DNA of 64,000 bases from positions 1-64,000 of the forward strand of contig CACWWZ010000009.1 of the NCBI GenBank assembly GCA_902764705.1, written 5' to 3'. The position numbers and the translations under genes were made by a program. Under the pieces are notes generated by a model, which did no database searches, was not told where the DNA came from, and saw only the letters and a list, made by a program, of their open reading frames with translations. Positions 43,500-52,341 of this stretch are shown here, piece after piece (position 1 is the first letter of the stretch; every line of letters starts with the position of its first letter). The DNA comes from an uncultured Prevotellaceae bacterium. GTDB taxonomy: Bacteria; Bacteroidota; Bacteroidia; Bacteroidales; Bacteroidaceae.

Positions 43500-45526
43500 T
43501 ACCATCTGCTGAATAATTCAATGGTGAACATACAGCCGAATTCCTGAATCTTACCGCCAAGAAGGTTGGTGAAGATAGCTGTAGAGAAATAACGGTTTGT
43601 AAAACCATAACCCAATTCAAAATATGGTCTTGTGTGTGCAATGGACAGCGCACTGACATAGATTCGTTCCACTTCCAAGTATCTTCCTACCAGTGGCAGA
43701 TAAGACAACAGCAGCATCGGACTGTCGTATGACATGTGTCCGCGTACATAGTAGTTGGATTGATTGTACCACATGCTGTTCAGCAACTGGAACTGTCCGG
43801 CCCAGTCGTCTTCCCAACCTGAAGGAAGGTTGTTGTCGCGGAAGTTGGCAAAGTCCACGAAATACCTGGTGTTGCGCCTCGTATAGAATCCCGTTCCAGC
43901 TCGCATATTGAGAACACGCATGCTAGGCAGTCGTTTCATATAGGATGCGTCGAACTCCCACCGTCGATAGTCAAGATTAGACTTGAATATGTTTTTGAGT
44001 CCCATCTCGAAGTTTGCGGTCAGAACTGGGCCATCGCGCCAAGGAGTCATCCTAAGTGTCAACATGGGGCCGAAGCTTCGAAATTCACTAGGCATCCCCA
44101 CGTCTTCCATGAGTTGCGGATTCAACGACACACGGCGGTGGTACACCAGTCCGGTCATGATCTCCAACCAGTCGAAAGCCACAACATTGTTGATTGCCTG
44201 AATATACATGTCCTTGAAGTCGGGCATGTTGATGCTATCGCCAGCCCTGCGCCTGAAGTCCTCTGCCAGGAAATTGTTCGACGTATGGTTGCCGTTGGCC
44301 CATGTTATTTCTGCATAGCCATTGCGCTTGGGGTTATAGGTCATCCGTAGCGGAATGGTATAGAATATCTGATTGAGTTTGAAGTTGTAACCAAATTGCG
44401 GATTCAGGGTCAGATAGCGGTAAGCATTCCAACTGTATCGGAAACCGAGTTTTAGCTTGTAGCTGATACCGCGACTCTGACTATATCCCAGATAAAGCGG
44501 ATTGAGCAAAGGTGAGAAACGCATGGATACTGCACCAATCTCCGTGCGGTTTCCATTGATAAGGTTGTCACCGACAATGTCCCAGCCGACTTTCTTAACC
44601 CAGTTGCCGAAAGTATTCTTCTGCTGTTGTACTGTATCGACGGTAACAGTATCCCTATTGGCATTTTGGATACTGTCATAGCGGGCATAGATTTCCTGCT
44701 CACGATGGTTGAGTGGAATGGGGCGTAGCTCATCCATCAAATCCCGGTTCTTGACATTACAAAGAGAGTCGGGGAGTGTCCGAGGACAGTCATAGACCGT
44801 AGTGAAACTGGCTGTTACACGATTCCCTAGAAAGTTGAACATAGCATCGGTCGTACATCGCTTAGGAAGTCTGGAAGGCGTGTCGTCTTGGTTCATCTCA
44901 GCCGAAACCTTAAAGGAAAGCATGTCATATTCACCTTCCAAATCGACAGACTGCAACCTGCCCGTTAATGCGTCGACAGTAGCGAAGCCTTTTACTAACT
45001 GGGTGTTTTTCTTTCGGGGGGCAAAACGGATGACAGCCATATTTCCTTCCACTTCCCTGACTTTATAACGGTAGAGAAAACGGTTTCCTTTATAGAACGG
45101 TGACAAAACGCGGTCTGGATAGAGTGTGTCGTCATAGAAATCAGGGGTGCAGAATTCCAACATAGCAGGCATAGCAGTGCTCTGCCGGGGAATAGTGCCA
45201 CATACTACCTGTCGCTTCATGTCGTACTCGTCGGCATCGCGGAATGAGAGCCTACAGTATGATTCTCCGACAAAATGACGGTCTCCGTCGGCAATGACAT
45301 ACATGGTTGGTACCAGGAATAACAGGGCATTACGACGGTCCATTCCAAAAGTGTAACGCATATAGACATTCTGTTCTGTGCCGTTGGCAGGAACAGTATA
45401 ATTCCGTCTATAGCTCCATACACGGTTTAGCACCAGCGAGTCAACATTTCTCTTGGCAAAACAAATGCCGGGTATGAGAGTCATCATGCCCAGCATTATA
45501 GTTGTTATGCGTAGCTTCAGATTCAC
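43499..45526 (-). CDS. DUF5686-type outer-membrane beta-barrel protein
   Basis: A predicted exported protein of about 675 residues, a member of the DUF5686 group of Bacteroidetes outer-membrane proteins. The signal peptide covers about MLGMMTLIPGICFA. A soluble front domain is followed by a long C-terminal beta-barrel-like region (alternating aromatic strands after about residue 360) ending in FTIELFSRW. The usual carboxypeptidase-regulatory domain is absent. The frame is open to 45559, but the promoter -7 element at 45532-45539 lies inside it. A GTG at 45526 gives a proper basic n-region (MNLKLR). The alternative is ATG at 45496. Confidence 0.8.
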   Translation of the reverse strand: MNLKLRITTIMLGMMTLIPGICFAKRNVDSLVLNRVWSYRRNYTVPANGTEQNVYMRYTFGMDRRNALLFLVPTMYVIADGDRHFVGESYCRLSFRDADEYDMKRQVVCGTIPRQSTAMPAMLEFCTPDFYDDTLYPDRVLSPFYKGNRFLYRYKVREVEGNMAVIRFAPRKKNTQLVKGFATVDALTGRLQSVDLEGEYDMLSFKVSAEMNQDDTPSRLPKRCTTDAMFNFLGNRVTASFTTVYDCPRTLPDSLCNVKNRDLMDELRPIPLNHREQEIYARYDSIQNANRDTVTVDTVQQQKNTFGNWVKKVGWDIVGDNLINGNRTEIGAVSMRFSPLLNPLYLGYSQSRGISYKLKLGFRYSWNAYRYLTLNPQFGYNFKLNQIFYTIPLRMTYNPKRNGYAEITWANGNHTSNNFLAEDFRRRAGDSINMPDFKDMYIQAINNVVAFDWLEIMTGLVYHRRVSLNPQLMEDVGMPSEFRSFGPMLTLRMTPWRDGPVLTANFEMGLKNIFKSNLDYRRWEFDASYMKRLPSMRVLNMRAGTGFYTRRNTRYFVDFANFRDNNLPSGWEDDWAGQFQLLNSMWYNQSNYYVRGHMSYDSPMLLLSYLPLVGRYLEVERIYVSALSIAHTRPYFELGYGFTNRYFSTAIFTNLLGGKIQEFGCMFTIELFSRW

Positions 45527-45531
45527 GACCC

Positions 45532-45562
45532 CAAAATTACGAAAAATATTTGGAGTCACAAA
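45532..45562 (-). promoter_or_regulatory. Promoter of the DUF5686-addAB unit
   Basis: On the minus strand TAATTTTG (45532-45539) and TTTG (45559-45562) are separated by 19 bases. The predicted transcript start falls at or just before the GTG start codon, so the mRNA may be nearly leaderless. Confidence 0.6.
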
Positions 45563-45566
45563 ACTT

Positions 45567-46439
45567 TTAGCCTAAATATTTCATTAAGATGCGTGCATTG
45601 CCTGAATCACGGAGTTTAGCGATGCTCTTTTCGCGGATTTGACGAACACGTTCGCGGGTCAGTCCGAGCTGATCGCCGATCTCTTCAAGGCCCTTTTCAT
45701 GACAGCCAATGCCGAAGCACTCGCGGATAATGGTAATCTCGCGCTCTTTCAATACCTTCTGGAGGACATTGTTCAGTTCAAGTGCCATTGACTCATGGTC
45801 GACATGGCGATCAGTACGAGAATCGTCACCAGAAGCCATCACATCGAGCATGCAATTGTCCTCACCATCCTGGAAAGGAGCGTCAATAGACACATGATGG
45901 CCATCTGCCATCATAGACTGTGAAATCTTCTCTTCATCAAGACTGGTAGCATCACTTAACTCCGAAATGGACGGATGACGCTGGTTCTCCTGCTCGAACT
46001 TGTTAATTTCATGATTAATCTTACTCAGCGAACCTACCTGGTTGAGTGGCAGACGAACAATACGGCTCTGCTCAGCGATAGCCTGCAGAATGCTCTGACG
46101 AATCCACCATACAGCATAGGAAATGAATTTGAAGCCTCGAGTCTCGTCGAACTTCTGTGCAGCCTTAATCAGGCCAATGTTACCCTCATCAATCAAATCA
46201 GTCAGCGTCAGTCCCTGATGCTGATACTGCTTAGCAACAGATACCACGAATCGAAGGTTTGCCGTCACCAGTTTGTCCTTAGCGCGCTCGCCTTCAGGAC
46301 CACCTTTGCGAATTTTCTGAGCAAGCTCGATTTCCTCATCGATACTGATCAGTGGTGCACGACCTATTTCCACCAGATATTTATCCAGTGCTTCACTCGA
46401 ACGATTCGTAATACTTTTCTGAATCTTTAATTGTCTCAT
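45567..46439 (-). CDS. rpoD: Primary RNA polymerase sigma factor
   Basis: A 290-residue sigma-70 factor of the short Bacteroidetes type without region 1.1. Region 1.2 is seen at DKYLVEIGRAPLIS. Region 2 follows (LVTANLRFVVSVAKQYQHQGL; DLIDEGNIGLIKAAQKFDETRG; YAVWWIRQSI), then region 3 and region 4 (LGLTRERVRQIREKSIAKL). This is the factor that should read the TTTG/TAnnTTTG promoters seen throughout the window. A -7 element lies at 46518-46525. Confidence 0.97.
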   Translation of the reverse strand: MRQLKIQKSITNRSSEALDKYLVEIGRAPLISIDEEIELAQKIRKGGPEGERAKDKLVTANLRFVVSVAKQYQHQGLTLTDLIDEGNIGLIKAAQKFDETRGFKFISYAVWWIRQSILQAIAEQSRIVRLPLNQVGSLSKINHEINKFEQENQRHPSISELSDATSLDEEKISQSMMADGHHVSIDAPFQDGEDNCMLDVMASGDDSRTDRHVDHESMALELNNVLQKVLKEREITIIRECFGIGCHEKGLEEIGDQLGLTRERVRQIREKSIAKLRDSGNARILMKYLG

Positions 46440-46517
46440 CTTGAAATAACTTTCTTAAATCGTCTTAACTCCCTGATAATCAGGTATGTGTCATAAATAT
46501 TACTTTTAAAAGCGGTG

Positions 46518-46525
46518 CAAAGTTA
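46518..46525 (-). promoter_or_regulatory. rpoD promoter -7 element
   Basis: TAACTTTG on the minus strand, followed by a leader of about 70 bases. The -33 position falls inside the maeB terminator stem and has no TTTG. Confidence 0.5.
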
Positions 46526-46530
46526 CGAAA

Positions 46531-46568
46531 AAAAACGGCTCGTGGTACTCCGACAAGCCGTTTTTTTT
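46531..46568 (-). terminator. maeB terminator
   Basis: The stem is ACGGCT-x-GT with AC-x-AGCCGT, flanked by A and T runs of eight. On the minus strand the T-run runs directly into the rpoD -7 element. Confidence 0.8.
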
Positions 46569-46592
46569 CTTAAAAAACATTAAAGAGATATT

Positions 46593-48899
46593 TTACTGTT
46601 CTCTCGCCGCTGTTATTTTTTCTTTCAATTTATCCACATAAGCATCGATAGTTGCTACAGCCACAATGTTGACGACATCTCTTACCGAGGCTCCGAAATC
46701 AACGAAGTGAATGGGCTTGTTGAGTCCCATCTGTATCGGGCCTATGATTTCTGCGTCAGAGCCCAACATCTGCAGCATCTTATAAGATGAGCGGGCAGAA
46801 GTGAGGTTGGGGAAAATCAGCGTGTTTACTTTCTTTCCCTTCAGTCGTGTGAACGGATACTGTTCGTCGCGCAACTCGTCTTCGAGTGCAAAGCCAAGCT
46901 GCAGTTCACCGTCAAGGGGCAGATCGGGATAGCGTTCTTGCATATATTCTGTAGCATGCTTCACTTTTAAAGCACCTTGACTATGGCTACTGCCGAAGTT
47001 CGAGTGGCTAACCATTCCTACGACGGGTTTGTCGTTGAAGAACTTCACGCTCTTGCTGGCAAGCTTGGCAATATCGATAAGTGCTTCGGTATCGGGATCT
47101 TCGTTGACCAATGTGTCGGCAAGATAGAGAATACCGCGGGCGGAATTGATGATATGCATAGCAGCAAAGTGCTTGTACTGGGGTCTGATGCCAATGACTT
47201 CCTTTACAACTTTAATAGTATTCGAATATTTGGTGTACAGTCCTGTCAAGAAGGCGTCTGCCTCGCCAGTTTCAACCATCATCATTCCGAAGTAGTTACG
47301 TTCGAACATTTTGTCGTTAGCCTCCTGGAAGGTATAGCCTTCACGTTGGCGCTTCTCCGTTAGGATTCGGGCATAGCGCTCGCGGCGTTCTTGTTCAGAG
47401 GGATGACGCAGGTTGACAATTTCGATGCCGTCGAGATTCAATTCCAGCTTTTTGGCCAGTTTAGTAATGACTTCATCGTTTCCCAATAGAATCGGATAAC
47501 AGATACCTTCTGCCTTTGCCTGTACAGCAGCTTTCAGCATAGTGGGGTGGACAGCCTCGGCAAATACCACACGCTGGGGATGCGAAGCGGCTGTAGCATA
47601 TAGTTGCTGTGTGAGTTTGGTCTCCTGTCCGAGCAATACAGAAAGTGAACGCTTGTACTCATCCCAATTGTCAATCGTCTTGCGTGCTACACCACTTTCA
47701 ATAGCGGCTTTAGCCACAGCGGCGCTAACCTCGGTAATCAGTCTTGGATCGACGGGTTTAGGAATGAAGTACTCGCGACCGAAGGTGAGGTTATTGACCT
47801 TATAGACATCGTTAACAATGTCGGGTACGGGCTGCTTGGCCAGATCGGCAATAGCATAAACAGCAGCAAGCTTCATCTCTTCGTTGATAGCTGAGGCATG
47901 AACGTCAAGAGCACCGCGGAAGATGTATGGGAATCCGATTACATTATTAATCTGGTTGGGATAGTCCGTACGTCCTGTTGACATCAGCGTGTCAGGACGT
48001 GCCTCCATCGCATCTTCATAAGAAATCTCAGGCACAGGGTTGGCAAGTGCAAAGATGACAGGATCCTTGGCCATCGTTTTTACCATATCCTTAGTAAGGA
48101 CATTGCCTTTGGAAAGGCCTACGAAGACGTCAGCACCGTTAACAGCCTCTGCGAGCGTGTGTATGTCTGTGCGCTGCGTGGCAAAGAAGCGCTTTTGTTC
48201 GTTCAAATCCTGACGGTCGACACTGATGACACCTTTTGAGTCGAGCATGACGATGTTTTCTTTCTGGGCACCGATGGCCATATAGAGCTTGGTGCATGAA
48301 ATGGCAGCGGCACCGGCGCCATTGACAACAATCTTCACTTTTTTGATGTCCTTCCCATTTACTTCGAGGGCATTTTTCAGACCTGCCGCAGAAATGATGG
48401 CTGTCCCATGCTGGTCGTCATGCATTACTGGAATATCGAGGCTCTTTTTCAGGCGTTCCTCAATATAAAAACATTCAGGAGCCTTGATGTCTTCCAGATT
48501 GATACCACCAAACGTTGGCGCAATTTTTTCTACAGCTTCGCAGAATTTTTCTGGGTCTTTCTCGTTGACCTCGATATCGAAGACATCGATGCCACCATAA
48601 ATCTTGAAAAGCAATCCCTTTCCTTCCATCACCGGTTTACCACTCATGGCACCGATATCGCCCAAACCGAGCACAGCGGTACCATTTGAGATAACGGCAA
48701 CAAGGTTGCCTTTGTCCGTGTACTTATACGCGTCATCTGGATTTTCCTGAATTTCCAGACATGGATAAGCTACACCTGGCGAATAAGCCAGCGACAAATC
48801 GGTTTGAGTACGATAAGCTTTGGTCGGTTTAACTTCAATTTTACCAGGACGGCCGGCCTCATGATATTCAAGGGCGGCTTCTTTGGAGATCTTTACCAT
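46593..48899 (-). CDS. maeB: NADP-dependent malic enzyme fused to phosphotransacetylase-like domain
   Basis: A 768-residue MaeB-type enzyme that decarboxylates malate to pyruvate, yielding NADPH. The malic domain covers about 1-420: [34 protein letters not shown] and the NAD-binding [11 protein letters not shown]. The C-terminal PTA-like domain (about 430-768) resembles phosphate acetyltransferase. In this family it is regulatory, sensing acetyl-CoA, rather than catalytic. It ends at a strong terminator before rpoD. Confidence 0.95.
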   Translation of the reverse strand: MVKISKEAALEYHEAGRPGKIEVKPTKAYRTQTDLSLAYSPGVAYPCLEIQENPDDAYKYTDKGNLVAVISNGTAVLGLGDIGAMSGKPVMEGKGLLFKIYGGIDVFDIEVNEKDPEKFCEAVEKIAPTFGGINLEDIKAPECFYIEERLKKSLDIPVMHDDQHGTAIISAAGLKNALEVNGKDIKKVKIVVNGAGAAAISCTKLYMAIGAQKENIVMLDSKGVISVDRQDLNEQKRFFATQRTDIHTLAEAVNGADVFVGLSKGNVLTKDMVKTMAKDPVIFALANPVPEISYEDAMEARPDTLMSTGRTDYPNQINNVIGFPYIFRGALDVHASAINEEMKLAAVYAIADLAKQPVPDIVNDVYKVNNLTFGREYFIPKPVDPRLITEVSAAVAKAAIESGVARKTIDNWDEYKRSLSVLLGQETKLTQQLYATAASHPQRVVFAEAVHPTMLKAAVQAKAEGICYPILLGNDEVITKLAKKLELNLDGIEIVNLRHPSEQERRERYARILTEKRQREGYTFQEANDKMFERNYFGMMMVETGEADAFLTGLYTKYSNTIKVVKEVIGIRPQYKHFAAMHIINSARGILYLADTLVNEDPDTEALIDIAKLASKSVKFFNDKPVVGMVSHSNFGSSHSQGALKVKHATEYMQERYPDLPLDGELQLGFALEDELRDEQYPFTRLKGKKVNTLIFPNLTSARSSYKMLQMLGSDAEIIGPIQMGLNKPIHFVDFGASVRDVVNIVAVATIDAYVDKLKEKITAAREQ

Positions 48900-48932
48900 T
48901 TTAATACTATATTATTAATTAAGTTTAGTTGT

Positions 48933-49406
48933 TTAAAATTCTGTGAACGACAGTGGCATCAGTTGTTTGATGCCGTCCACCACATATACACAGCGCTGTC
49001 CGTAGAGCAGGATGCGGACAGGATGGCGGAATCGGGTCTCTGTCTCGATGAGCACCTGACGGCACGGACCGCAGGGACTGACAGGAAGTTCAGTGAATAC
49101 GCCCTCAGCATTTCTTGCAGCAATAGCCAGCATGGTGACGGGTTGATCAGGGTATTGTGCACCGGCAGCAAACAAAGCGGAACGTTCCGCACATATTCCT
49201 GCAGGAAAGGCGGCATTTTCCTGATTACAGCCGATGAAAGTTACCCCGTTCTGAAGTTTCAGAGCTGCTCCCACATGAAAATGAGAATAAGGTGAGTACG
49301 AACGGTTCGTTCCTTCAATAGCTAACTCTATCAACGAACGCTCTTCGGCGGTCAATTCGTCCATCTGTACCTCCAAAATCTGGGGTCTAATCTCTAATTC
49401 CTTCAT
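48933..49406 (-). CDS. cdd: Cytidine deaminase
   Basis: A 157-residue homotetrameric-type enzyme for pyrimidine salvage. Zinc site residues are in CAERSALFAAG (Cys and catalytic Glu) and PCGPCRQVL (two Cys). The substrate loop is FHVGAAL. Its promoter overlaps that of the divergent glucosaminidase gene. Confidence 0.95.
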   Translation of the reverse strand: MKELEIRPQILEVQMDELTAEERSLIELAIEGTNRSYSPYSHFHVGAALKLQNGVTFIGCNQENAAFPAGICAERSALFAAGAQYPDQPVTMLAIAARNAEGVFTELPVSPCGPCRQVLIETETRFRHPVRILLYGQRCVYVVDGIKQLMPLSFTEF

Positions 49407-49421
49407 AATCTTCTGATTTTT

Positions 49422-49453
49422 GTTGCAAATTTAATTATTTTTCTCTACTTTTG
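49422..49453 (+). promoter_or_regulatory. Glucosaminidase gene promoter
   Basis: TACTTTTG at 49446-49453 is a full -7 match. GTTG at 49422-49425, 20 bases upstream, is a weak -33. It almost fully overlaps the cdd promoter on the other strand. Confidence 0.55.
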
Positions 49454-49457
49454 CAAA
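49426..49457 (-). promoter_or_regulatory. cdd promoter
   Basis: On the minus strand TAAATTTG (49426-49433) and TTTG (49454-49457) are separated by 20 bases, a full consensus. RNA polymerase on this site would block the opposite promoter. Confidence 0.65.
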
Positions 49458-49476
49458 ATAATTCAGGTTTTTATTC

Positions 49477-50379
49477 ATGAAACGGATAATATTTTCTTTT
49501 TTATGCATGTTTGTAGCGTTCCAGACGGCCATTTCTCAGACTATGACATGGAATCAGCGCTATCAGAATTATTTCGACAAGTATAAAGACGTTGCTGTTG
49601 AACAGATGCTTAAGTATCGCATTCCTGCCAGCATAACGCTTGCGCAGGGCGTATTGGAGTCTGCTGCTGGCAACAGCGAATTGGCAACAAAAGCAAATAA
49701 TCATTTTGGCATCAAATGCAATGGTTGGACGGGTCGTAAAAGTTATCACGACGACGATGCTCGCAACGAGTGCTTCAGAGCTTACGACAGTGTATATGAG
49801 AGCTATCAGGACCATTCTGTTTTTCTGACGACCAGCAAGCGCTATAGCAACCTGTTCCAGTTGAAGTTAACCGATTATAAAGGATGGGCAAGAGGGTTGA
49901 AAGCTTGTGGTTATGCTACTAGTCCTACGTATGCTACCAAGCTCATAGAAATCATTGAACTTTATAAGTTGTATCAATATGACACAGCTAAACATTTTGA
50001 CAAGTTCCAGGCTCAACAGGTTAAGGGTGGTGACAGTCGGCAGATTTATGCCTTTAACAAGAACTATTATTTAAAAGCCCGTCGTGGAGATACTTTCCGC
50101 AGTCTGGCTAAGGAAGTGGACATCTCTTATCGTAAGCTTGCCCGATATAATGAACGCGATAAAAACGATGTGCTGGAAGAGGGTGAAATAGTATGGTTGA
50201 AAAAGAAACAAAACAAAGCTCCCAAGAACTATAAAGGTTGTTTGCATTATGTAAAGAACGGAGAGTCAATATATTCTATTTCACAACTTTACGGAATAAA
50301 GTTAAAGAAACTCTATAAGCTAAATAACTTACCGCCGACCTATCAAATTCGAGTAGGTGATGCGCTCCGAGTGAGATAG
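49477..50379 (+). CDS. Exported glucosaminidase (GH73-like) with two LysM domains
   Basis: A 300-residue peptidoglycan hydrolase. The signal peptide ends near residue 20. A GH73-type N-acetylglucosaminidase domain covers about 25-165 (ITLAQGVLESAAGNSELATKAN split around the catalytic Glu; NNHFGIKC; DYKGWARGLKACGYATSPTYATKL). LysM modules lie at about 199-243 and 257-300, anchoring it to the cell wall. A likely role is septum or wall turnover. It is divergent from cdd. Confidence 0.93.
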   Translation: MKRIIFSFLCMFVAFQTAISQTMTWNQRYQNYFDKYKDVAVEQMLKYRIPASITLAQGVLESAAGNSELATKANNHFGIKCNGWTGRKSYHDDDARNECFRAYDSVYESYQDHSVFLTTSKRYSNLFQLKLTDYKGWARGLKACGYATSPTYATKLIEIIELYKLYQYDTAKHFDKFQAQQVKGGDSRQIYAFNKNYYLKARRGDTFRSLAKEVDISYRKLARYNERDKNDVLEEGEIVWLKKKQNKAPKNYKGCLHYVKNGESIYSISQLYGIKLKKLYKLNNLPPTYQIRVGDALRVR

Positions 50380-50820
50380 TTATTCTGCAAACAATTTGTT
50401 CATGAAGTCAGTCAGGTCCTTATCAAGGCCCTTCATCAGTTCTTCGTCGATGATGACGGTATCGTCGTCGACGACATAGAGCTCTTCCAGGTTCTCGTGG
50501 TCTTCGTCTTCAAGGACAAAGGAATAGGGCTTCAGAATCGACATGCTCTCAATCTGCTGCTGATACTTGTTCAGCGCCGTGCGTAATGTGCTGGCCACAT
50601 CTGCATAAAATGTGTCATCCTTGTTGTCAATCCATTGTTCCACAATACAACGGTTTATCTCGTTGTCGTCATCGTCGAATGCAACCAGTTCACCAGTTTC
50701 CTGGTTTACTCTTAAGTGAATGTCAGTCAGTATGCTGGCTTCGTCCGTCTGTGGAAATTTGTCTGCCACTTTACGAATGGCACGCTCCACTTCTTGTAGG
50801 GTTTGTTCGTTTGCTTTCAT
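50380..50820 (-). CDS. Conserved hypothetical acidic protein
   Basis: A 146-residue soluble, strongly acidic protein with no signal peptide or membrane segment. The predicted fold is mostly helical ends with a central strand region (VNQETGELVAFDDDDNEIN). No family is recognised. The stop immediately abuts the convergent glucosaminidase stop. There is no clear promoter of the consensus type upstream. Confidence 0.65.
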   Translation of the reverse strand: MKANEQTLQEVERAIRKVADKFPQTDEASILTDIHLRVNQETGELVAFDDDDNEINRCIVEQWIDNKDDTFYADVASTLRTALNKYQQQIESMSILKPYSFVLEDEDHENLEELYVVDDDTVIIDEELMKGLDKDLTDFMNKLFAE

Positions 50821-50900
50821 CAGTTATCGCTTTTAACGGCGCAAAAGTATGAAAAAAAACAGATAATTGCAAACGATTACGATTATTTTTTTAAAATTTT

Positions 50901-50928
50901 CTTAATTCTTAATTCTTAATTCTTAATT
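50901..50928. repeat. Heptanucleotide repeat (CTTAATT, four units) at the rnf promoter
   Basis: Four exact CTTAATT units end 6 bases before the -7 element of the rnf promoter and occupy its -33 position. Confidence 0.9.
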
Positions 50929-50934
50929 TCTTTG

Positions 50935-50942
50935 TACCTTTG
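50935..50942 (+). promoter_or_regulatory. rnf operon promoter -7 element
   Basis: TACCTTTG, a full match. The transcript would start near 50948, about 28 bases before the rseC ATG. The -33 site is replaced by the CTTAATT array. Confidence 0.6.
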
Positions 50943-50975
50943 CAAAAGAAAATACCAACTCTAGATTGCAAACTA

Positions 50976-51395
50976 ATGAGTACTAAGATAAGTCATTCGG
51001 GGGTTATTGAACGGATATCAACTGGTCAGGTGCAAGTGCGCATTGTCCAGACATCAGCCTGTGCTGCGTGTAAAGTGGCCAGCTATTGCAATGCCGCCGA
51101 GTCTAAGGAGAAACTCATTGATGTGTTTTGCGACACCTCTTCCTGCAACTATCAGGTCGGCCAGCAGGTGACCGTCATGACGTCCGGCGCAGTGGCCGCA
51201 AAGGCCCTGCTGTGGGGCTTCGGACTTCCTTTCGTCTTCTTGGTTTCCGTTCTGGTCGTTGTGTTGCTGCTTACATCCAGCGAGGGCCTTGCTGCCTTAT
51301 GTGCGCTGGCGGCTCTTATTCCTTATTATTTTGTGCTGTGGCTGTTGCGCGACCGCATGCGCGACGAACTCAGTTTCCAGATAGTGACATCATAA
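50976..51395 (+). CDS. rseC: RseC/MucC-family membrane protein, first gene of the rnf operon
   Basis: About 139 residues. The N-terminal domain has a Cys cluster (SACAACKVASYC). Two transmembrane helices follow at about 73-96 and 100-118 (FVFLVSVLVVVLLL and LAALCALAALIPYYFVLWLL). RseC proteins accompany Rnf in SoxR reduction and Rnf function. The frame is open from 50940, but that codon lies within the promoter, so the ATG of MSTKISH is taken. It lies 34 bases upstream of rnfB. Confidence 0.88.
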   Translation: MSTKISHSGVIERISTGQVQVRIVQTSACAACKVASYCNAAESKEKLIDVFCDTSSCNYQVGQQVTVMTSGAVAAKALLWGFGLPFVFLVSVLVVVLLLTSSEGLAALCALAALIPYYFVLWLLRDRMRDELSFQIVTS

Positions 51396-51429
51396 TAAAC
51401 TAAAACAAATAAACAAAAAAAGTAACTTT

Positions 51430-52341
51430 ATGAATTTCATTTTGATTGCAGTATTAGTGCTGGGTGCCATCGGATTGATTGCCGCCCTCGTGCTGTACGT
51501 CTGCTCCAAGAAGTTCTACGTTCACGAAGACCCGCGTATTGCACAGGTTACCGAACAGTTGCCTGGGGCAAACTGTGGCGGATGCGGCTTCGCTGGATGT
51601 GGCGGTCTGGCTGATGCCCTCGTCAAGGGTGCCGACGCCGGAAGCCTCGAAGGACTGATGTGTCCTGTGGGCGGACAAGAAGTGATGGGGAAAGTGGCCG
51701 ACCTTCTTGGAATGGCCATTGCCAATGGTGATCCGAAGATTGCCGTTGTACGTTGTAACGGCACCTGTGCCCTTCGTCCCAAGATTGCCGAGTACAGTGG
51801 TTTGCGCACCTGTGCTGCCATGAACTCGTGCGGTGCCGGCGAGACGGCATGTGGCTTTGGCTGTCTGGGCTGTGGCGACTGTGTGGCTGCCTGCCAGTTC
51901 GATGCCATCCATATGAATCCTGAGACGGGACTTCCTGAGGTCGACGAAGAGAAGTGTGTCGCTTGCGGTGCCTGTGTCAAGGCCTGTCCGCGTGGTATTA
52001 TCGAGCTGCGCAAGAAGGGCCCGAAGGGTAGGAGAGTGTTCGTCTCCTGTGTCAACAAGGACAAGGGCCCTGTTGCCATGAAGGCTTGTAAGGCTGCTTG
52101 TATCGGCTGTGGCAAGTGTGAGAAGGAGTGTAAGTTTGGTGCCATCACCGTCGAGAACAATGTGTGCTACATCGACCACGAGAAGTGTCGCTTGTGCCGC
52201 AAGTGTGTCGAGGCATGTCCCACGAAGGCCATCCACGCCGTGAATTTCCCGGCACCCAAACCCAAACCGGAGGTTAATGTGCCCGACGGTTCTGCCGTCG
52301 GGGATAATGTTGAACCCAAAGCAAAGGAGGACCAAGCATGA
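51430..52341 (+). CDS. rnfB: Rnf complex subunit B
   Basis: A 303-residue iron-sulfur subunit of the ion-translocating ferredoxin:NAD+ oxidoreductase. An N-terminal membrane helix (about 3-26) precedes a CGGCGFAGC 4Fe-4S domain with a later Cys (LMC). Two or more ferredoxin-type sets follow (CVACGACVKACP, CIGCGKCEKEC, CRLCRKCVEACP). It accepts electrons from ferredoxin on the cytoplasmic side. Codon use is visibly biased, as for a highly expressed gene. It overlaps rnfC by 4 bases. Confidence 0.96.
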   Translation: MNFILIAVLVLGAIGLIAALVLYVCSKKFYVHEDPRIAQVTEQLPGANCGGCGFAGCGGLADALVKGADAGSLEGLMCPVGGQEVMGKVADLLGMAIANGDPKIAVVRCNGTCALRPKIAEYSGLRTCAAMNSCGAGETACGFGCLGCGDCVAACQFDAIHMNPETGLPEVDEEKCVACGACVKACPRGIIELRKKGPKGRRVFVSCVNKDKGPVAMKACKAACIGCGKCEKECKFGAITVENNVCYIDHEKCRLCRKCVEACPTKAIHAVNFPAPKPKPEVNVPDGSAVGDNVEPKAKEDQA

